A DNA stretch of 41,507 nucleotides from Aggregatilineales bacterium. Lineage in GTDB: Bacteria; Chloroflexota; Anaerolineae; Aggregatilineales; Phototrophicaceae. Below the pieces are notes generated by a model. That model saw only the letters and a program-made list of their open reading frames with translations. It was not told the origin of the DNA and did no database searches. Position numbers and translations under genes: made by a program. The stretch spans positions 1 to 41,507 of the forward strand of contig JARKOK010000302.1 in NCBI GenBank assembly GCA_029975765.1, read 5' to 3'. Below, piece after piece: positions 16,480 through 25,320 of this stretch. Position 1 is the stretch's first letter, and each line of letters opens with the position of its first letter.

Positions 16480-16800
16480 CCGATTCCGCGCTGCGAATGT
16501 TAAAACTTTTAACATTTTAAGGTTGGGAAAAAATCTACCCAACAGACTCCTGTAATAGGTAACGTACCAAACGGGAATCCAACGGGAGTCAGCCTGTCAT
16601 TAGCTGTCAGATTTGGGATAAGCGGCCTGAATCGGGCGTTTATAACCCAATATAACCAAAGTTTGGAGCGGGTTGGGTTTGTTGCAAAGTTAAAACAGAT
16701 GCTCACCGATCTTTTTAACATTGGGATATTTTCTACACAGGCCGCGAAAATACACGCTTCTTTGGGATAAATTGCGATATTTGGGATAAAGTTGGGACCG
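16480..16800. other. oriC: Probable chromosomal replication origin (oriC) with variant DnaA boxes
   Basis: The 638-bp gap between dnaA (ends 16308) and the SpoVS start (16947) contains no gene and is clearly richer in A+T than its neighbours. It holds three perfect copies of TTTGGGATAA at 16612-16621, 16761-16770 and 16780-16789, and a related TTGGGATA at 16721-16728, all on the plus strand. The core TTATCCCAA (reverse) differs from the classical TTATCCACA only by swapping the seventh and eighth bases. A 21-bp perfect palindrome at 16496-16516, with arms AATGTTAAAA and TTTTAACATT around a central C, may be the unwinding element, and TTTTAACATT recurs at 16713-16722. Position beside dnaA, AT content and the iterated box support oriC; GC-skew was not computed. 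Confidence 0.7.
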
Positions 16801-16812
16801 CTGGTGGCCGTG

Positions 16813-16841
16813 TAGACTTAATATGGATTTTCATGTACAAT
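16813..16841 (+). promoter_or_regulatory. Candidate promoter of the SpoVS/PHP genes
   Basis: TAGACT (16813-16818) and TACAAT (16836-16841) are spaced by 17 bases, about 105 bases before the SpoVS start. Confidence 0.45.
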
Positions 16842-16946
16842 TTATTATGTAGAAGCAGAGAGCGTGTTGGCCGATGCGCGACTGACACCGACGCTGGTAT
16901 GGCTTCCCGCCCAGTGTTGGGTGGGCAAATAAAAGGCAGGATTACG

Positions 16947-17243
16947 ATGAACGCAGAGGAAAACGCATCGGGGCCGGATGTCATTAAAGTATCCGCCAAA
17001 TCTCGCTCAACGGCGGTGGCCGGGGCAATCGCGGGCGTCATTCGTGAACATCATTACGCGGAAGTGCAGGCTATCGGGGCAGGCGCGGTCAATCAGGCCG
17101 TCAAAGCTCTGGCGATTGCGCGGGGTTATCTCAGCCGTGACGAGATAGACATTGTTTTTACCCCTTATTTTACCGAAGTTAATATTGATGGACAGGAGCG
17201 TACAGCCGTTCGTTTTGCGGTGGAGCCACGCAGCCATACGTGA
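16947..17243 (+). CDS. spoVS: Stage V sporulation protein S-like protein (SpoVS family)
   Basis: This 98-residue protein matches the small SpoVS family almost throughout: IKVSAKSRSTAVAGAIAG, then AEVQAIGAGAVNQAVKALAI, and a closing strand with ERTAVRFAVEPR. SpoVS is a putative Alba-like nucleic-acid binder. It is required late in Bacillus sporulation but is also common in non-sporulating bacteria, so the name need not imply spores here. AGGCAGG six bases before the ATG at 16947 decides the start, although the frame is open to 16833. It is transcribed away from dnaA across the likely origin. Its stop overlaps the start of the PHP gene by four bases, indicating coupled translation. Confidence 0.9.
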   Translation: MNAEENASGPDVIKVSAKSRSTAVAGAIAGVIREHHYAEVQAIGAGAVNQAVKALAIARGYLSRDEIDIVFTPYFTEVNIDGQERTAVRFAVEPRSHT

Positions 17244-18070
17244 CTTTACGAGCTGATCTGCATCTACACACAACCGCGTCCGACGGTCAGCTTACACCGT
17301 CGGACCTCATTCACCGGGCGCGCGCGCAGCGATTAGAAGTGGTCGCCATCACCGATCACGATACGACGGCGGGCATTGTTGAAGCGCGGGCGGCTACCGG
17401 TGGCACGCTGATGGTTATCCCCGGGATTGAACTAAGCGCCGAAGACGCCAGACTGGATGTGCATGTGCTGGGCTATTTTATAGACAGCCAGAATGTTCCA
17501 TTTCAGGCGGCGCTGGCGCATTTCCGCGACGACCGCGTGCGGCGCGGCCAGCGGATCGTCAACCGGCTGGCTGAGTTAGGGCTGCCGGTCGCCTGGGAAC
17601 GGGTGCTGGCGCTGGCCGGCGGCGGTTCGGTCGGGCGGCCTCATGTCGCCCGCGCGCTGGTGGAGGCCGGGTATGTCGCCTCGGTGCGGGAAGCCTTTGA
17701 CCGCTACCTGTATACCGGCGGGCCGGCGTATGTCGCGCGCGAACGGCTGACACCCGAAGGCGCGATTGATCTGCTGCACCGCGCGGGCGGCGCGGCAGTG
17801 CTGGCGCATCCCGGCCTGCTGCCGGATTATGCCGCGATGGTGGAGCGCCTTGTGCCTGCCGGGCTGGACGGCGTGGAGGTGGTACACCCGAAAAACCCGG
17901 AAACGGTGCGCGCCAATCTGCGCGCGCTGGCCGCCCGGCATCAGCTGGTGATGACCGGCGGCACGGATTTTCACGGCCCGGAGTCCGAGGCTTACCTGGG
18001 GTCGGTCACGCCGCCGCCAGACTGCGTGCCGGCCTTGCAGGCGCGGGCGGCGCAGTATCACCAGAGGTAG
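17240..18070 (+). CDS. PHP-domain phosphoesterase
   Basis: This 276-residue protein is a PHP-family metal-dependent phosphoesterase. Metal-binding motifs are visible in order: DLHLHTTASDG at the N terminus, AITDHDT, the Glu in IPGIELSAE, VLAHPGLL, and GTDFHGP near the C terminus. The layout with a ~100-residue insertion fits the YciV/RNase AM group, which removes phosphate from 3',5'-nucleoside bisphosphates or trims RNA 5' ends. That precise activity is an inference from family likeness. The GTG start lies within a GTGA overlap with the SpoVS stop. Its last 13 bases overlap the end of a short candidate ORF on the other strand. Confidence 0.9.
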   Translation: MTLRADLHLHTTASDGQLTPSDLIHRARAQRLEVVAITDHDTTAGIVEARAATGGTLMVIPGIELSAEDARLDVHVLGYFIDSQNVPFQAALAHFRDDRVRRGQRIVNRLAELGLPVAWERVLALAGGGSVGRPHVARALVEAGYVASVREAFDRYLYTGGPAYVARERLTPEGAIDLLHRAGGAAVLAHPGLLPDYAAMVERLVPAGLDGVEVVHPKNPETVRANLRALAARHQLVMTGGTDFHGPESEAYLGSVTPPPDCVPALQARAAQYHQR

Positions 18071-18219
18071 GCCGCCGCCAGCGCCTGAAGCCCCAGAGCG
18101 GTCGAGTCGTGCAGAACTTCGAGCCATGTCTCACCGGGACGAAAACTGGCGGCAATCGCCGGCTGGTGCCGGGTGAGTAAGGCAGCAAGCTCCTGCCTGA
18201 TCTGGCTCCGGTCGTTCAT
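18058..18219 (-). CDS. Candidate 53-residue small protein
   Basis: A short minus-strand frame fills the gap between the PHP gene and the BtpA-like gene. It starts MNDRSQIRQELAALLTRH and ends LQALAAAYLW, is mostly helical in character, and overlaps the PHP stop by 13 bases. No family is recognised. Support comes from natural codon use and a TGATATAGT extended -10 about 37 bases upstream (18256-18264). Against it, no clear Shine-Dalgarno is seen and its length is easily reached by chance. Confidence 0.35.
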   Translation of the reverse strand: MNDRSQIRQELAALLTRHQPAIAASFRPGETWLEVLHDSTALGLQALAAAYLW

Positions 18220-18255
18220 GAACTGATACACACTGATTGATGGTGTTTCGTTTTC

Positions 18256-18264
18256 ACTATATCA
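18256..18264 (-). promoter_or_regulatory. Extended -10 promoter candidate before the small ORF
   Basis: On the minus strand TG-A-TATAGT forms an extended -10 element. Transcription would start about 30 bases before the ATG of the small candidate gene. No -35 is evident. Confidence 0.35.
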
Positions 18265-18311
18265 CAGCCCATACGACATATCCGTAGCGGGCAATCGGCT
18301 GTGTCCGGCGT

Positions 18312-19133
18312 TTAGCCACGACGTATGTCCTTCACCTGCTGCATAAACTCGCGCACGCGGCTTTCGTCCACGGCGTTCCAGATATACCCATCCTGTTTGA
18401 AGGTCGTGCCGATGATCGCGCCGTCGGCCACTTGCAGCGTCGCTTCCACGTTCGACAGGCGCACGCCGGTGTTGGCAAACACGACGGTATCCGGTACGGC
18501 CTGCTTCACCTGCGCCAGCGTTTCCAGCGAGGTTTCGGCGCCGGCAGTCGGGCCGGACACACACAGCGCGTCGGGATGCGATACGAACACGGTGGTGCGG
18601 GCGATGTCCGCGACCGGACGCTGTGCCAGATAAACGGCGGATTCCGGCACGATATTAAAGAACAGGCGCACATGGCCGCCGTGTACGTGATGCTGGTGGC
18701 GGATCGTTTCGCCGCAGTTGGTGTTCCACAGGCCGTAATCGCTGGCATACACGCCGGTGAAGATTTCCCGCACGAACTGCCCGCCGGTGGCGACCGCCAG
18801 ATCAATCGAGGCTGCCGGGTCCCACAGCACGTTAACGCCAAACGGCACACGAATCTCGTCCCGCAGTTCGGCAATCACCCGCGCCATGCAGGCGACGGTG
18901 ATCGTTTCCACCTTCGTCAGATAGGGCAGGCTGGCCTCGTTGGAAAACATCACCGCGTCCACGCCGCCGTTTTGCAGGGCGCGTAAATCCGCCCGCGCCT
19001 GTTCGACAATCCACGCCATGCCCCGGCTGGCGTCATAACCCGGATCGCCGGGCAGTGCCTTCAGATGGCACATGGCGATAATCGGCTTATCTACATGAAA
19101 GAGGTCTTGCAGCCAGTTCATCATCATCCTCAT
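18312..19133 (-). CDS. BtpA/SgcQ-family TIM-barrel protein
   Basis: This 273-residue protein resembles the BtpA family, TIM-barrel proteins of uncertain chemistry named for a factor stabilising photosystem I in cyanobacteria and for SgcQ of a sugar cluster in E. coli. Visible family segments are KPIIAMCHLKALPGDPGYD at the start, GGVDAVMFSNEA, VPFGVNVLWDP, and GAIIGTTFKQDGYIWNAVD near the end. It is the last well-supported gene of the sugar operon, 88 bases after the kinase. That context favours a role in processing the same sugar rather than in photosynthesis. Several ATG codons lie in a row at the start (MRMMMNW), so the true one may be at 19133, 19127, 19124 or 19121; GAGG precedes the later ones. 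Confidence 0.85.
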   Translation of the reverse strand: MRMMMNWLQDLFHVDKPIIAMCHLKALPGDPGYDASRGMAWIVEQARADLRALQNGGVDAVMFSNEASLPYLTKVETITVACMARVIAELRDEIRVPFGVNVLWDPAASIDLAVATGGQFVREIFTGVYASDYGLWNTNCGETIRHQHHVHGGHVRLFFNIVPESAVYLAQRPVADIARTTVFVSHPDALCVSGPTAGAETSLETLAQVKQAVPDTVVFANTGVRLSNVEATLQVADGAIIGTTFKQDGYIWNAVDESRVREFMQQVKDIRRG

Positions 19134-19221
19134 CGAATTGGCCCAGCCCCGACCGCCGGGGCCAGCACAGAGTCAACAAAAGTGTTGCCGTGACGCCGGG
19201 TTTCAGACTGGCGCGCGGCAC

Positions 19222-20727
19222 TCACGAAGGCGGCGGGTGGGCCAGCGGTATCAGCGCGTCGTAGTTTGACTTCAGGGCGCGGTAGATGGCACTGGCCGGG
19301 AGGTCAGGTGTATAAATCCGCGACGTGGGCTGAATCTGGTGATAGGCCGCGTTTAAATCGGGGGCGTGCCCCAGTACGGCGCGGGCGAACAGCATCGCCC
19401 CATATACCGCGCCGCTGTGCTGGCGGCGCACTTCCACCGGTTGTTCCAGCATATCGGCCATGATCTGCGCCAGCAGCGGGCTGCGCGCGCCACCTCCGGT
19501 CAACTGCACAGCCGCCGCGCTGGCCGGTAAATGGGCAAAACTGTCGGCTGCCGCCAGGGCTATCCCTTCATAAACAGCGCGCAGCAGGTGTTCGCGGCGG
19601 TGATGTAACGACAGCCCGGTAAAGGCGGCCCGCGCTTCCGGCATAAAGCGTGGCGAACGCTCACCGGCTGGCGACAGAAACGGCAGGTACCGGACGCCGT
19701 CCGCTCCCGGCGGGACGGCGGCAAGCTGCGCTTCGAAGTCGGCATCCCCGGTGAAGGCGGGTGGGCGATGCGGCCAGTCCGCGTACAGCACTGCCGCCCA
19801 GAATTCGATATTTGGGACGGCCAGCATGTTGGGAATAAAACGAATGAGCGTTGGCTGGCCGGGAATGTAGGTCGTATAACCGGCCAGCGTATCGGGTGGT
19901 TCAGCCGCCGCTGGCTCGATGCTGAGCTGGTGAATCCCGGCGGTGCCCATGACGCTGCACGCCACCCCGGCCCGGAAGCCGCCCACGCCGATCATTTCCG
20001 AAACCACGTCGAACGGCGCGGCCACCACCGGCAGACCGCCCGGCAGGCCAAGCTGCCCGGCAGCCTGCGCCAGCAGCGGCGCTGTCGGGCGCTCCGGCGG
20101 CAGCATGGGCGGGAGTTTGTCCGCTACCCACGCCAGATCAAGCACTTCCAGGATACGGCGGTCAAACTGCCGCGTCTGCCGGTTGAGGTAGGTGTAGCTG
20201 CTGTCGCTCTGGTCGGTCGCCGGGACGCCGGTTAAATGGTGAAACAGCCAGTCTTTGGCGAAGAAGATGTACCGGGCGCGTTGCAGCGCCTCCGGTTCAT
20301 GTTCGGCCAGCCAGGCCAACTGGGCGGTCTGCTGCGAGCCGCTGAGAACCGCGCCGGTCAGGCGCAGCACGTCCCGCGCGCTGCCGTCCGCCTGCCAGCG
20401 GCGGATAATGGGCGCGGCGCGGGCATCCTGCCACGTGATCGCCGGGCGCACCGGCTGCCCGTCCGCGTCAATCAGGCGCGTCCCATCGCCCTGGCCGGTC
20501 AGCGCCAGAGCAGCATAAGCCGAGGCCGGCAGCGCCAGCCGGGCGATACACTCGCGCAGCGTATCCAACGCGCTGGCGAGGGTCTCTGCCATGTCCTGTT
20601 CGCACCAGCCGGGTTGTGGCCGCACCAGCGGGCAGGGACGCGAAGCATGAGCCACCTGTTCGCCGGCAGCGTTAAAAACCACCGCTTTGATGCGGCTGGT
20701 GCCAAGATCAATCACCACAATATGCAT
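19222..20727 (-). CDS. FGGY-family carbohydrate kinase
   Basis: This ~501-residue protein is an FGGY sugar or polyol kinase, which phosphorylates its substrate with ATP. The N-terminal phosphate loop IDLGTSRIKAVVFN, the substrate segment ALTGQGDGTRLID, and the C-terminal ATP-binding loop QLTGGGARSPLLAQIMADML are all present, and length fits the family. The TSYTYLN-like and IIRRW regions do not fix the substrate; xylulokinase- and erythritol-kinase-like members look similar at this level. The ATG at 20727 starts right at the first strand; an earlier ATG at 20778 adds 17 unlike residues. It follows the SorC regulator gene by 83 bases in the sugar operon. Confidence 0.88.
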   Translation of the reverse strand: MHIVVIDLGTSRIKAVVFNAAGEQVAHASRPCPLVRPQPGWCEQDMAETLASALDTLRECIARLALPASAYAALALTGQGDGTRLIDADGQPVRPAITWQDARAAPIIRRWQADGSARDVLRLTGAVLSGSQQTAQLAWLAEHEPEALQRARYIFFAKDWLFHHLTGVPATDQSDSSYTYLNRQTRQFDRRILEVLDLAWVADKLPPMLPPERPTAPLLAQAAGQLGLPGGLPVVAAPFDVVSEMIGVGGFRAGVACSVMGTAGIHQLSIEPAAAEPPDTLAGYTTYIPGQPTLIRFIPNMLAVPNIEFWAAVLYADWPHRPPAFTGDADFEAQLAAVPPGADGVRYLPFLSPAGERSPRFMPEARAAFTGLSLHHRREHLLRAVYEGIALAAADSFAHLPASAAAVQLTGGGARSPLLAQIMADMLEQPVEVRRQHSGAVYGAMLFARAVLGHAPDLNAAYHQIQPTSRIYTPDLPASAIYRALKSNYDALIPLAHPPPS

Positions 20728-20810
20728 GGGCGTACCGGCAGGCGAGGGATTTACAACAGGCGCAGTATGATCCCCCATTTTGCGCTAGACACATCCGTAA
20801 TACCACCTGT

Positions 20811-21815
20811 TTATGCTGATGCAGCGTCCGGTTCACGATTCAGGAGTTGCGCCGTTGTGACCTGATCGCTCACCAGGAAGTTTACCACACCTGATCGCAG
20901 AACACCCAACAGTGGCGTTACTTTGTCTGCGCCGCCGGCGACGGCCACCACGTACTCGCAGCGCCGCAGCTCGTCCAGCGTGATGCCAATCGCCCGGTTA
21001 TCAAACAGCGTAGACCGGAACTGGCCGTCCGTGTCAAAAAAATAGCCGCAGATGTCACCGATAATGCCCTGCTGCCGCAGCAGCGCGACCTCATCGTTGT
21101 TAATCAACCCGCCCAGCACCAGCGGCGACTTCTCAATTTCGCCAATGCCCACCAGCGCGATCCGCACCGTCGGGTAAAGCTGAGTCGCTGCCCGGATGGC
21201 GGCGGAGTTCATCAGCATGTCCCGGACTTCGGCATTATCAACCAGCGCCGGGGCAGTGACGTAATACGCCTGGCCGCCGAAGTTGGCCGCCAGTTGGCGC
21301 GTCAGTTCGCGCCCCAGCGATTCATCATGCTGGGCAGAAACATCACCGAGAAGCTGGACAATCGTCAGATTCATCGGCTCGTCCGGGGGGCGCATCGCCG
21401 CCGCCAGTTCGGCCAGCGTCCGGCCCCGACCAATGCCGATAACATCATTGGGCTGAAACAACTTCATTAAATGCGAGGCCGCGCCCAGACCGATGCCCTG
21501 CCGGATGGCGGCGCTGTTCGTGCCGCTGGCGGTGCGCACAACAATCGCCCCGCGCAGGTTAAAGCGCCGGCAGATGCGGTCTTCCAGCGCGGCGTCACGC
21601 TGGCGCCAGGGGATGATCGTGACCTGGACGATCCCTTCTTCACGCGCCCGTGTCAGCAGACGCGACACGGAGGGCCGGGATACACCCAGGACTTTGGCGA
21701 TTTCCGCCTGCGTGAGGTTATCTATGTAATACAGATGGGCTGCCTGCAACATCTGGTCAGCAGCATCAAGTTCGTTCACGGGACTGGCCTTCCTGCACCA
21801 ACCGTCTCGGCTCAT
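20811..21815 (-). CDS. SorC/DeoR-type sugar-responsive transcriptional regulator
   Basis: This 334-residue regulator starts with a helix-turn-helix (LTQAEIAKVLGVSRPSVSRLLTRAREEGIV, about residues 34-64, quoted in two parts by the family's DNA-binding core VSRPSVSRLL). A long sugar-phosphate-binding domain follows, with GIGRGRTLAEL, SPLVLGGLINNDEV, GDICGYFFD and VAVAGGADKVTPLLGVLRSG. Such regulators repress or activate sugar operons and respond to phosphorylated sugars, here presumably a product of the adjacent kinase. The ATG at 21815 has GGGGTGA upstream; a GTG at 21779 with AAGG is an alternative. A promoter and a palindrome lie upstream, so it may be expressed separately and control itself. 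Confidence 0.9.
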   Translation of the reverse strand: MSRDGWCRKASPVNELDAADQMLQAAHLYYIDNLTQAEIAKVLGVSRPSVSRLLTRAREEGIVQVTIIPWRQRDAALEDRICRRFNLRGAIVVRTASGTNSAAIRQGIGLGAASHLMKLFQPNDVIGIGRGRTLAELAAAMRPPDEPMNLTIVQLLGDVSAQHDESLGRELTRQLAANFGGQAYYVTAPALVDNAEVRDMLMNSAAIRAATQLYPTVRIALVGIGEIEKSPLVLGGLINNDEVALLRQQGIIGDICGYFFDTDGQFRSTLFDNRAIGITLDELRRCEYVVAVAGGADKVTPLLGVLRSGVVNFLVSDQVTTAQLLNREPDAASA

Positions 21816-21932
21816 GATCGTTCACCCCGCCTACCGAACCGGCAGCGGTGGGGAGCGTTCCGCCGAAGTTCCGGCCTGCGCTCGGTTGATTAATACCGTT
21901 TCACCGGCAACATGCGGGCTAATCAGTGGATG

Positions 21933-21972
21933 ATTATCCCGCGATAATAGCAGATGACCGGCGGGCTGCGAA
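21933..21972 (-). promoter_or_regulatory. Promoter and palindromic operator of the SorC-type regulator gene
   Basis: On the minus strand TTCGCA (21967-21972) and TATTAT (21944-21949) are 17 bases apart. A perfect dyad ATTATC-CCGC-GATAAT (21933-21948) overlaps the -10 box and start point, as expected for a repressor site. Its sequence differs from the dyad in front of the binding-protein gene. Confidence 0.5.
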
Positions 21973-21990
21973 AGTCCCGGCTCGCCGTTT

Positions 21991-22887
21991 TTACGCCAGC
22001 CCCAGCGCCGCCTTACAATGTTCAACCGAACTGATCGTATTCGCCAGAACGCTGTCATCGTCGGCTTCAAAGGCATAAAAGACTTCCAGGAAAACCGGCA
22101 CATGCTCCAGCGAAGCCGCCCTGACCTGCGCCGCAAACTGGTCTACCGGATAATCCGCGCGGGCGTCCGGCCAGCCCCAGTGAGAATCGCTCTGGAAGTC
22201 AGTATTTTGCAGATGCAGCACGCCAATGTGCTGGCCGACCGCGTTAAACCACGCTTCGAGGGTCGCATCCGGGCCGTATAAGGGCTGGTACAGCGCGTGA
22301 CCAATATCCAGCACGTATTCCACCGGCAGCGCCGCCCGTCCGCGCAGGTCGGCTTGCAGCCGCACGGCCTGTTCTACCGTGTAGGGTACTTCGCGTTTGA
22401 GCGGTGTGGGTTCCACCAGCACCGCCCGCAGACCGGCCCGCTGCGCGGCTTCGGTAATCCGGGTGAGCGCCGCCAGCAAATCCTGATACCGGCGCTCGAC
22501 CAGATGCGGCTGGTGCGCTTCCGGCACGCTCATCGCGCCCAGCGGCCCGCCAACGGCGGAAACTTCCAGCGCGGCGGCGACTTCAACCGCGTTGAGCCAC
22601 CACTGTAAAGCGGCCTCGCGGGCGGATTGGTCGGGATGCAGCAGACCGTTATAGGTGTAACAGGCCAGACCCACCTGCGCGCTGTGAATGGTCAGGTCGA
22701 AATCGCGCGCGGCCTGGCGCACCTGGGCGGCCAGAGCGGTTCGCGTCGCCAGCGGCATGAACGGGTCAATCAGATCAAACGAAAACTGCACGATGTCCAG
22801 CCGGAGCTTCTCGCGCACGAAGCGCGCCCACTCCGAAGCGCCCGGCAAACGCTTGACCGCAAAGCCAAGATTGATTCCAAACTGCAT
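21991..22887 (-). CDS. TIM-barrel sugar phosphate isomerase/epimerase (xylose isomerase-like)
   Basis: This 298-residue protein belongs to the AP-endonuclease-2-like TIM-barrel superfamily of sugar isomerases and epimerases. Likely metal ligands are the Glu in VLVEPTP, Asp and His in VLDIGHAL, the His in GVLHLQNTD and the final Glu in VFLEVFYAFE. Members interconvert ketose and aldose sugars or sugar phosphates. In rhizobial and Brucella erythritol operons a TIM-barrel isomerase (EryC) accompanies an FGGY kinase (EryA) and a SorC-type regulator (EryD), the same trio as here. That likeness is context only, and the substrate remains open. It starts 12 bases after the second permease gene. Confidence 0.85.
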   Translation of the reverse strand: MQFGINLGFAVKRLPGASEWARFVREKLRLDIVQFSFDLIDPFMPLATRTALAAQVRQAARDFDLTIHSAQVGLACYTYNGLLHPDQSAREAALQWWLNAVEVAAALEVSAVGGPLGAMSVPEAHQPHLVERRYQDLLAALTRITEAAQRAGLRAVLVEPTPLKREVPYTVEQAVRLQADLRGRAALPVEYVLDIGHALYQPLYGPDATLEAWFNAVGQHIGVLHLQNTDFQSDSHWGWPDARADYPVDQFAAQVRAASLEHVPVFLEVFYAFEADDDSVLANTISSVEHCKAALGLA

Positions 22888-22899
22888 CGGACTGCTCCT

Positions 22900-23793
22900 T
22901 TATTTGACAGCGCCCATCGTCAGGCCGCGCGCCAGATGGCGCGACACCAGCGCCGCAAAAATAATGACGGGCAGCACAATGAGCGTCCCGGTCGCCATCA
23001 TCGGCCCCCACAAAATCCCAAAGCCGGTCTGAAAGTTGGCGGCCTGTACCGGCGCGGTTTGCCCGCTGCTGCGGTTCAGGATGAGCGCAAATAACAGTTC
23101 GTTCCAGCTAAAGATGAAACACAGGATAGCCGAGACCACCACCCCCGGAATCGCCAGCGGCAGATTGATGCGGAAAAACGACTGCCACAGATTGCAGCCG
23201 TCCACCTTCGCCTGCTCGTCAATCTCCTTCGGTACGGCGCGGAACTGATCCAGGCACAGCCACACCACCAGCGGGACATTGGCCGTCAGATAGATCAGGA
23301 TGAGCGCGGTCGGGGTATTTAACAGCTTCAGATCGCGCGCGATCAGGAAAAACGGCAGCGCCACGACAATCGGCGATACAAAGCGGTTCGAAATGAACCA
23401 GAACCACAGATCACGCTTACCGCGAAATTCAAACCGCGCCAGCACATACGCCGCCGGCGTGCCCAGCACCAGCGCCAGCAGGGTCGTCCCGATGGCAACA
23501 ACAATGCTGTTACGCAGGCCGGTAGGGACGGAACCGGCTTCGGCCAGCAGCACCGTGCGGTAGTGATCAAGCGTGGGGGTGAACAGTATCTTCGGCGGAA
23601 TGGCGAAGGTATCGTTCTGCAACTTGAGTGAAGTGGTAATCATCCAGTAAAAAGGAAACAGCACCACGACGACCAGCAGCAGCAGCAGCACCAGTTGGAT
23701 GATGGCTGTCAGGTTCAGGCGCTGGCGGTAACGGCGGACTGCCGGCGGACTGCCGTTCGTAATACCGAGTGTGCCGGTGTTATTCTGACTCAC
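22900..23793 (-). CDS. ABC sugar transporter permease (MalG type)
   Basis: This 297-residue inner-membrane permease has six hydrophobic segments. The cytoplasmic EAA loop, where the ATPase docks, is visible as [22 protein letters not shown] followed by LPLAIPGVV (the core is EQAKVDG). The start [12 protein letters not shown] and the C-terminal [10 protein letters not shown] are typical of MalG/CUT1 permeases. The frame is open to 23928, but GTG at 23793 has a strong AAGGAG upstream, so the shorter form is preferred. It pairs with the MalF-type permease 28 bases upstream. Confidence 0.92.
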   Translation of the reverse strand: MSQNNTGTLGITNGSPPAVRRYRQRLNLTAIIQLVLLLLLVVVVLFPFYWMITTSLKLQNDTFAIPPKILFTPTLDHYRTVLLAEAGSVPTGLRNSIVVAIGTTLLALVLGTPAAYVLARFEFRGKRDLWFWFISNRFVSPIVVALPFFLIARDLKLLNTPTALILIYLTANVPLVVWLCLDQFRAVPKEIDEQAKVDGCNLWQSFFRINLPLAIPGVVVSAILCFIFSWNELLFALILNRSSGQTAPVQAANFQTGFGILWGPMMATGTLIVLPVIIFAALVSRHLARGLTMGAVK

Positions 23794-23821
23794 ACGAAAC
23801 TCCTTCTCTGGCTGCCGGTGG

Positions 23822-24733
23822 TTAATCGGCCTCCGGAGCGCGGTAGAAAAATCGAATGTAGGCCCGCGCCAGGACGATGCACAGAACCAGCAGCAGCACC
23901 GCCTGGGCCGAAGCCACGCCCATGTCAAAAATGCGGAAGCCCATGCGCTGAATGTACAGGCTGATCAATTCGGTGGAGACGCCCGGCCCGCCGCGTGTCA
24001 GCGTAAAGGGCATATCAAACAGCTTAAGCACATCGGCGGTGCGGATAATCAGAAACGCAGTGATACCGGGCCACAGGTACGGCAGCCGGACATAGCGGAA
24101 AATCGTCCAGGCATTTTTGGTATCCAGCCGCGCCGCTTCGACCATATCCAGCGGCACCGTTGCCAGGCTGGACAGCATGACCAGCGCGGCGAACGGCGTC
24201 CACTGCCAGATGTCGGTGACGATGACCGCCAGCATCGCCATCGTGGGGTCGCCCAGCCAGTTGATCGGCTGGCCGAGCATGTAATTGATAAAACCAAATT
24301 CACGGTTGAACAGCAGTACGCCGAGCAGCCCGACCACCGCCGGGGTCATGGCGATTGGCACCACCAGCACCGTCTTGACCAGCCAGTTCACAAAATTCCA
24401 GCGGCTGCTGTCAATCAGGAGCGCGATACCAATCCCCAGCAGCACCTGAGCGATCAGCACGATAATCAGCATCGTCAGCGTGCGCCCCAACGAACCCCAG
24501 AACAGATCGTCGTTCAGAACGGTGATATAGTTGTCGAGTCCCCGGAAGGTGCCGTTGCCCTGCGGGCGATTCAGGCTGTATCGCTGGAGGCTCAGGCTGA
24601 CGGCAAACAGCAGTGGGTACAGACCGATCAGCAGCAGCGAGATGATGGACGGGGCGATCATTGCGACGCCAGCCCAGTTCACCCGCCGGCGGCGGCCAGT
24701 GGACGAGGGCCGTACAGCGGCGACTGTAGCCAT
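23822..24733 (-). CDS. ABC sugar transporter permease (MalF type)
   Basis: This 303-residue permease begins with a basic cytoplasmic tail and a first helix ([20 protein letters not shown]), followed by five more. The EAA loop reads [12 protein letters not shown], then [12 protein letters not shown]. The segment [13 protein letters not shown] before the last helices is characteristic of MalF/UgpA-type CUT1 permeases. It forms the channel with the MalG-type partner. Neither gene is accompanied by an ATP-binding subunit, so a shared ATPase encoded elsewhere is implied. It follows the SIS gene by 17 bases. Confidence 0.92.
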   Translation of the reverse strand: MATVAAVRPSSTGRRRRVNWAGVAMIAPSIISLLLIGLYPLLFAVSLSLQRYSLNRPQGNGTFRGLDNYITVLNDDLFWGSLGRTLTMLIIVLIAQVLLGIGIALLIDSSRWNFVNWLVKTVLVVPIAMTPAVVGLLGVLLFNREFGFINYMLGQPINWLGDPTMAMLAVIVTDIWQWTPFAALVMLSSLATVPLDMVEAARLDTKNAWTIFRYVRLPYLWPGITAFLIIRTADVLKLFDMPFTLTRGGPGVSTELISLYIQRMGFRIFDMGVASAQAVLLLVLCIVLARAYIRFFYRAPEAD

Positions 24734-24750
24734 AGTTTTCCCCTAAATGA

Positions 24751-25320
24751 TTATTCCAGATTCGTGTGCCGCGACCGCATCTGATCAGGCATCTGGCCGG
24801 TAAGTTCCCGCAGCATGATCGAGATCAGGTCGAAGAACACCAGTTGAACGGCTTCGTACAGGCTGCCCATCGGCAGCAGGCTGGTCGCGCCGCCGGTATC
24901 ATCAGCCATCGTCTGGGCCGGTAGATAAATAATAACATCTGATTGGCCGGGCGCCTGGCCGGATGGCTGCGCGGTGATGCACATTGTGCGGGCGCCGTCG
25001 CGCCGGGCCACCCCCAGCAGCCCCAGCACGGTCGAGAACGCCCCTGGCCCGGCGCTGACGATCAGCAGATCACCCGGCCCGACGGGCGGGGTGGTCATAT
25101 CGCCGGCCACATGCGCGTCGAAACCGAGATGCATCAGGCGCATACACAGCGCCTTCATCATCAGTCCTTCGCGGCCAACGCCATAGGTGACGATGCGCCG
25201 GGCCTGCATGATCTCGTCACACATCCGGCGCGCCGTTTCGTTGGGGATGCGCTCAAACACCGCGCCGATTTCGCTGAGGGCCTGTTTGCCCATGTGCTGA
25301 ACATCTAATTTCGGTTCCAT
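24751..25320 (-). CDS. SIS-domain sugar isomerase, 6-phospho-3-hexuloisomerase-like
   Basis: This 189-residue protein is a single SIS (sugar isomerase) domain resembling HxlB, which converts 3-hexulose-6-phosphate to fructose-6-phosphate. Similar segments are [24 protein letters not shown], then [11 protein letters not shown], and [17 protein letters not shown] near the end. HxlB usually has GxGRSG at the first loop and SGSGET-like residues at the second; here these are GVGREG and SAGPGAF, so substrate contacts have changed. No HxlA-type synthase is nearby. Its place between the binding protein and permease genes suggests it isomerises a phosphorylated form of the imported sugar. The function is an inference. 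Confidence 0.82.
   Translation of the reverse strand: MEPKLDVQHMGKQALSEIGAVFERIPNETARRMCDEIMQARRIVTYGVGREGLMMKALCMRLMHLGFDAHVAGDMTTPPVGPGDLLIVSAGPGAFSTVLGLLGVARRDGARTMCITAQPSGQAPGQSDVIIYLPAQTMADDTGGATSLLPMGSLYEAVQLVFFDLISIMLRELTGQMPDQMRSRHTNLE

Noticed and set aside
21956-21996. Hairpin with a T5 run on the plus strand (CGGCGGGC / GCTCGCCG)
   Set aside because: The T run follows on the plus strand, where no gene is transcribed; the flanking genes are on the minus strand, so it is not a useful terminator.
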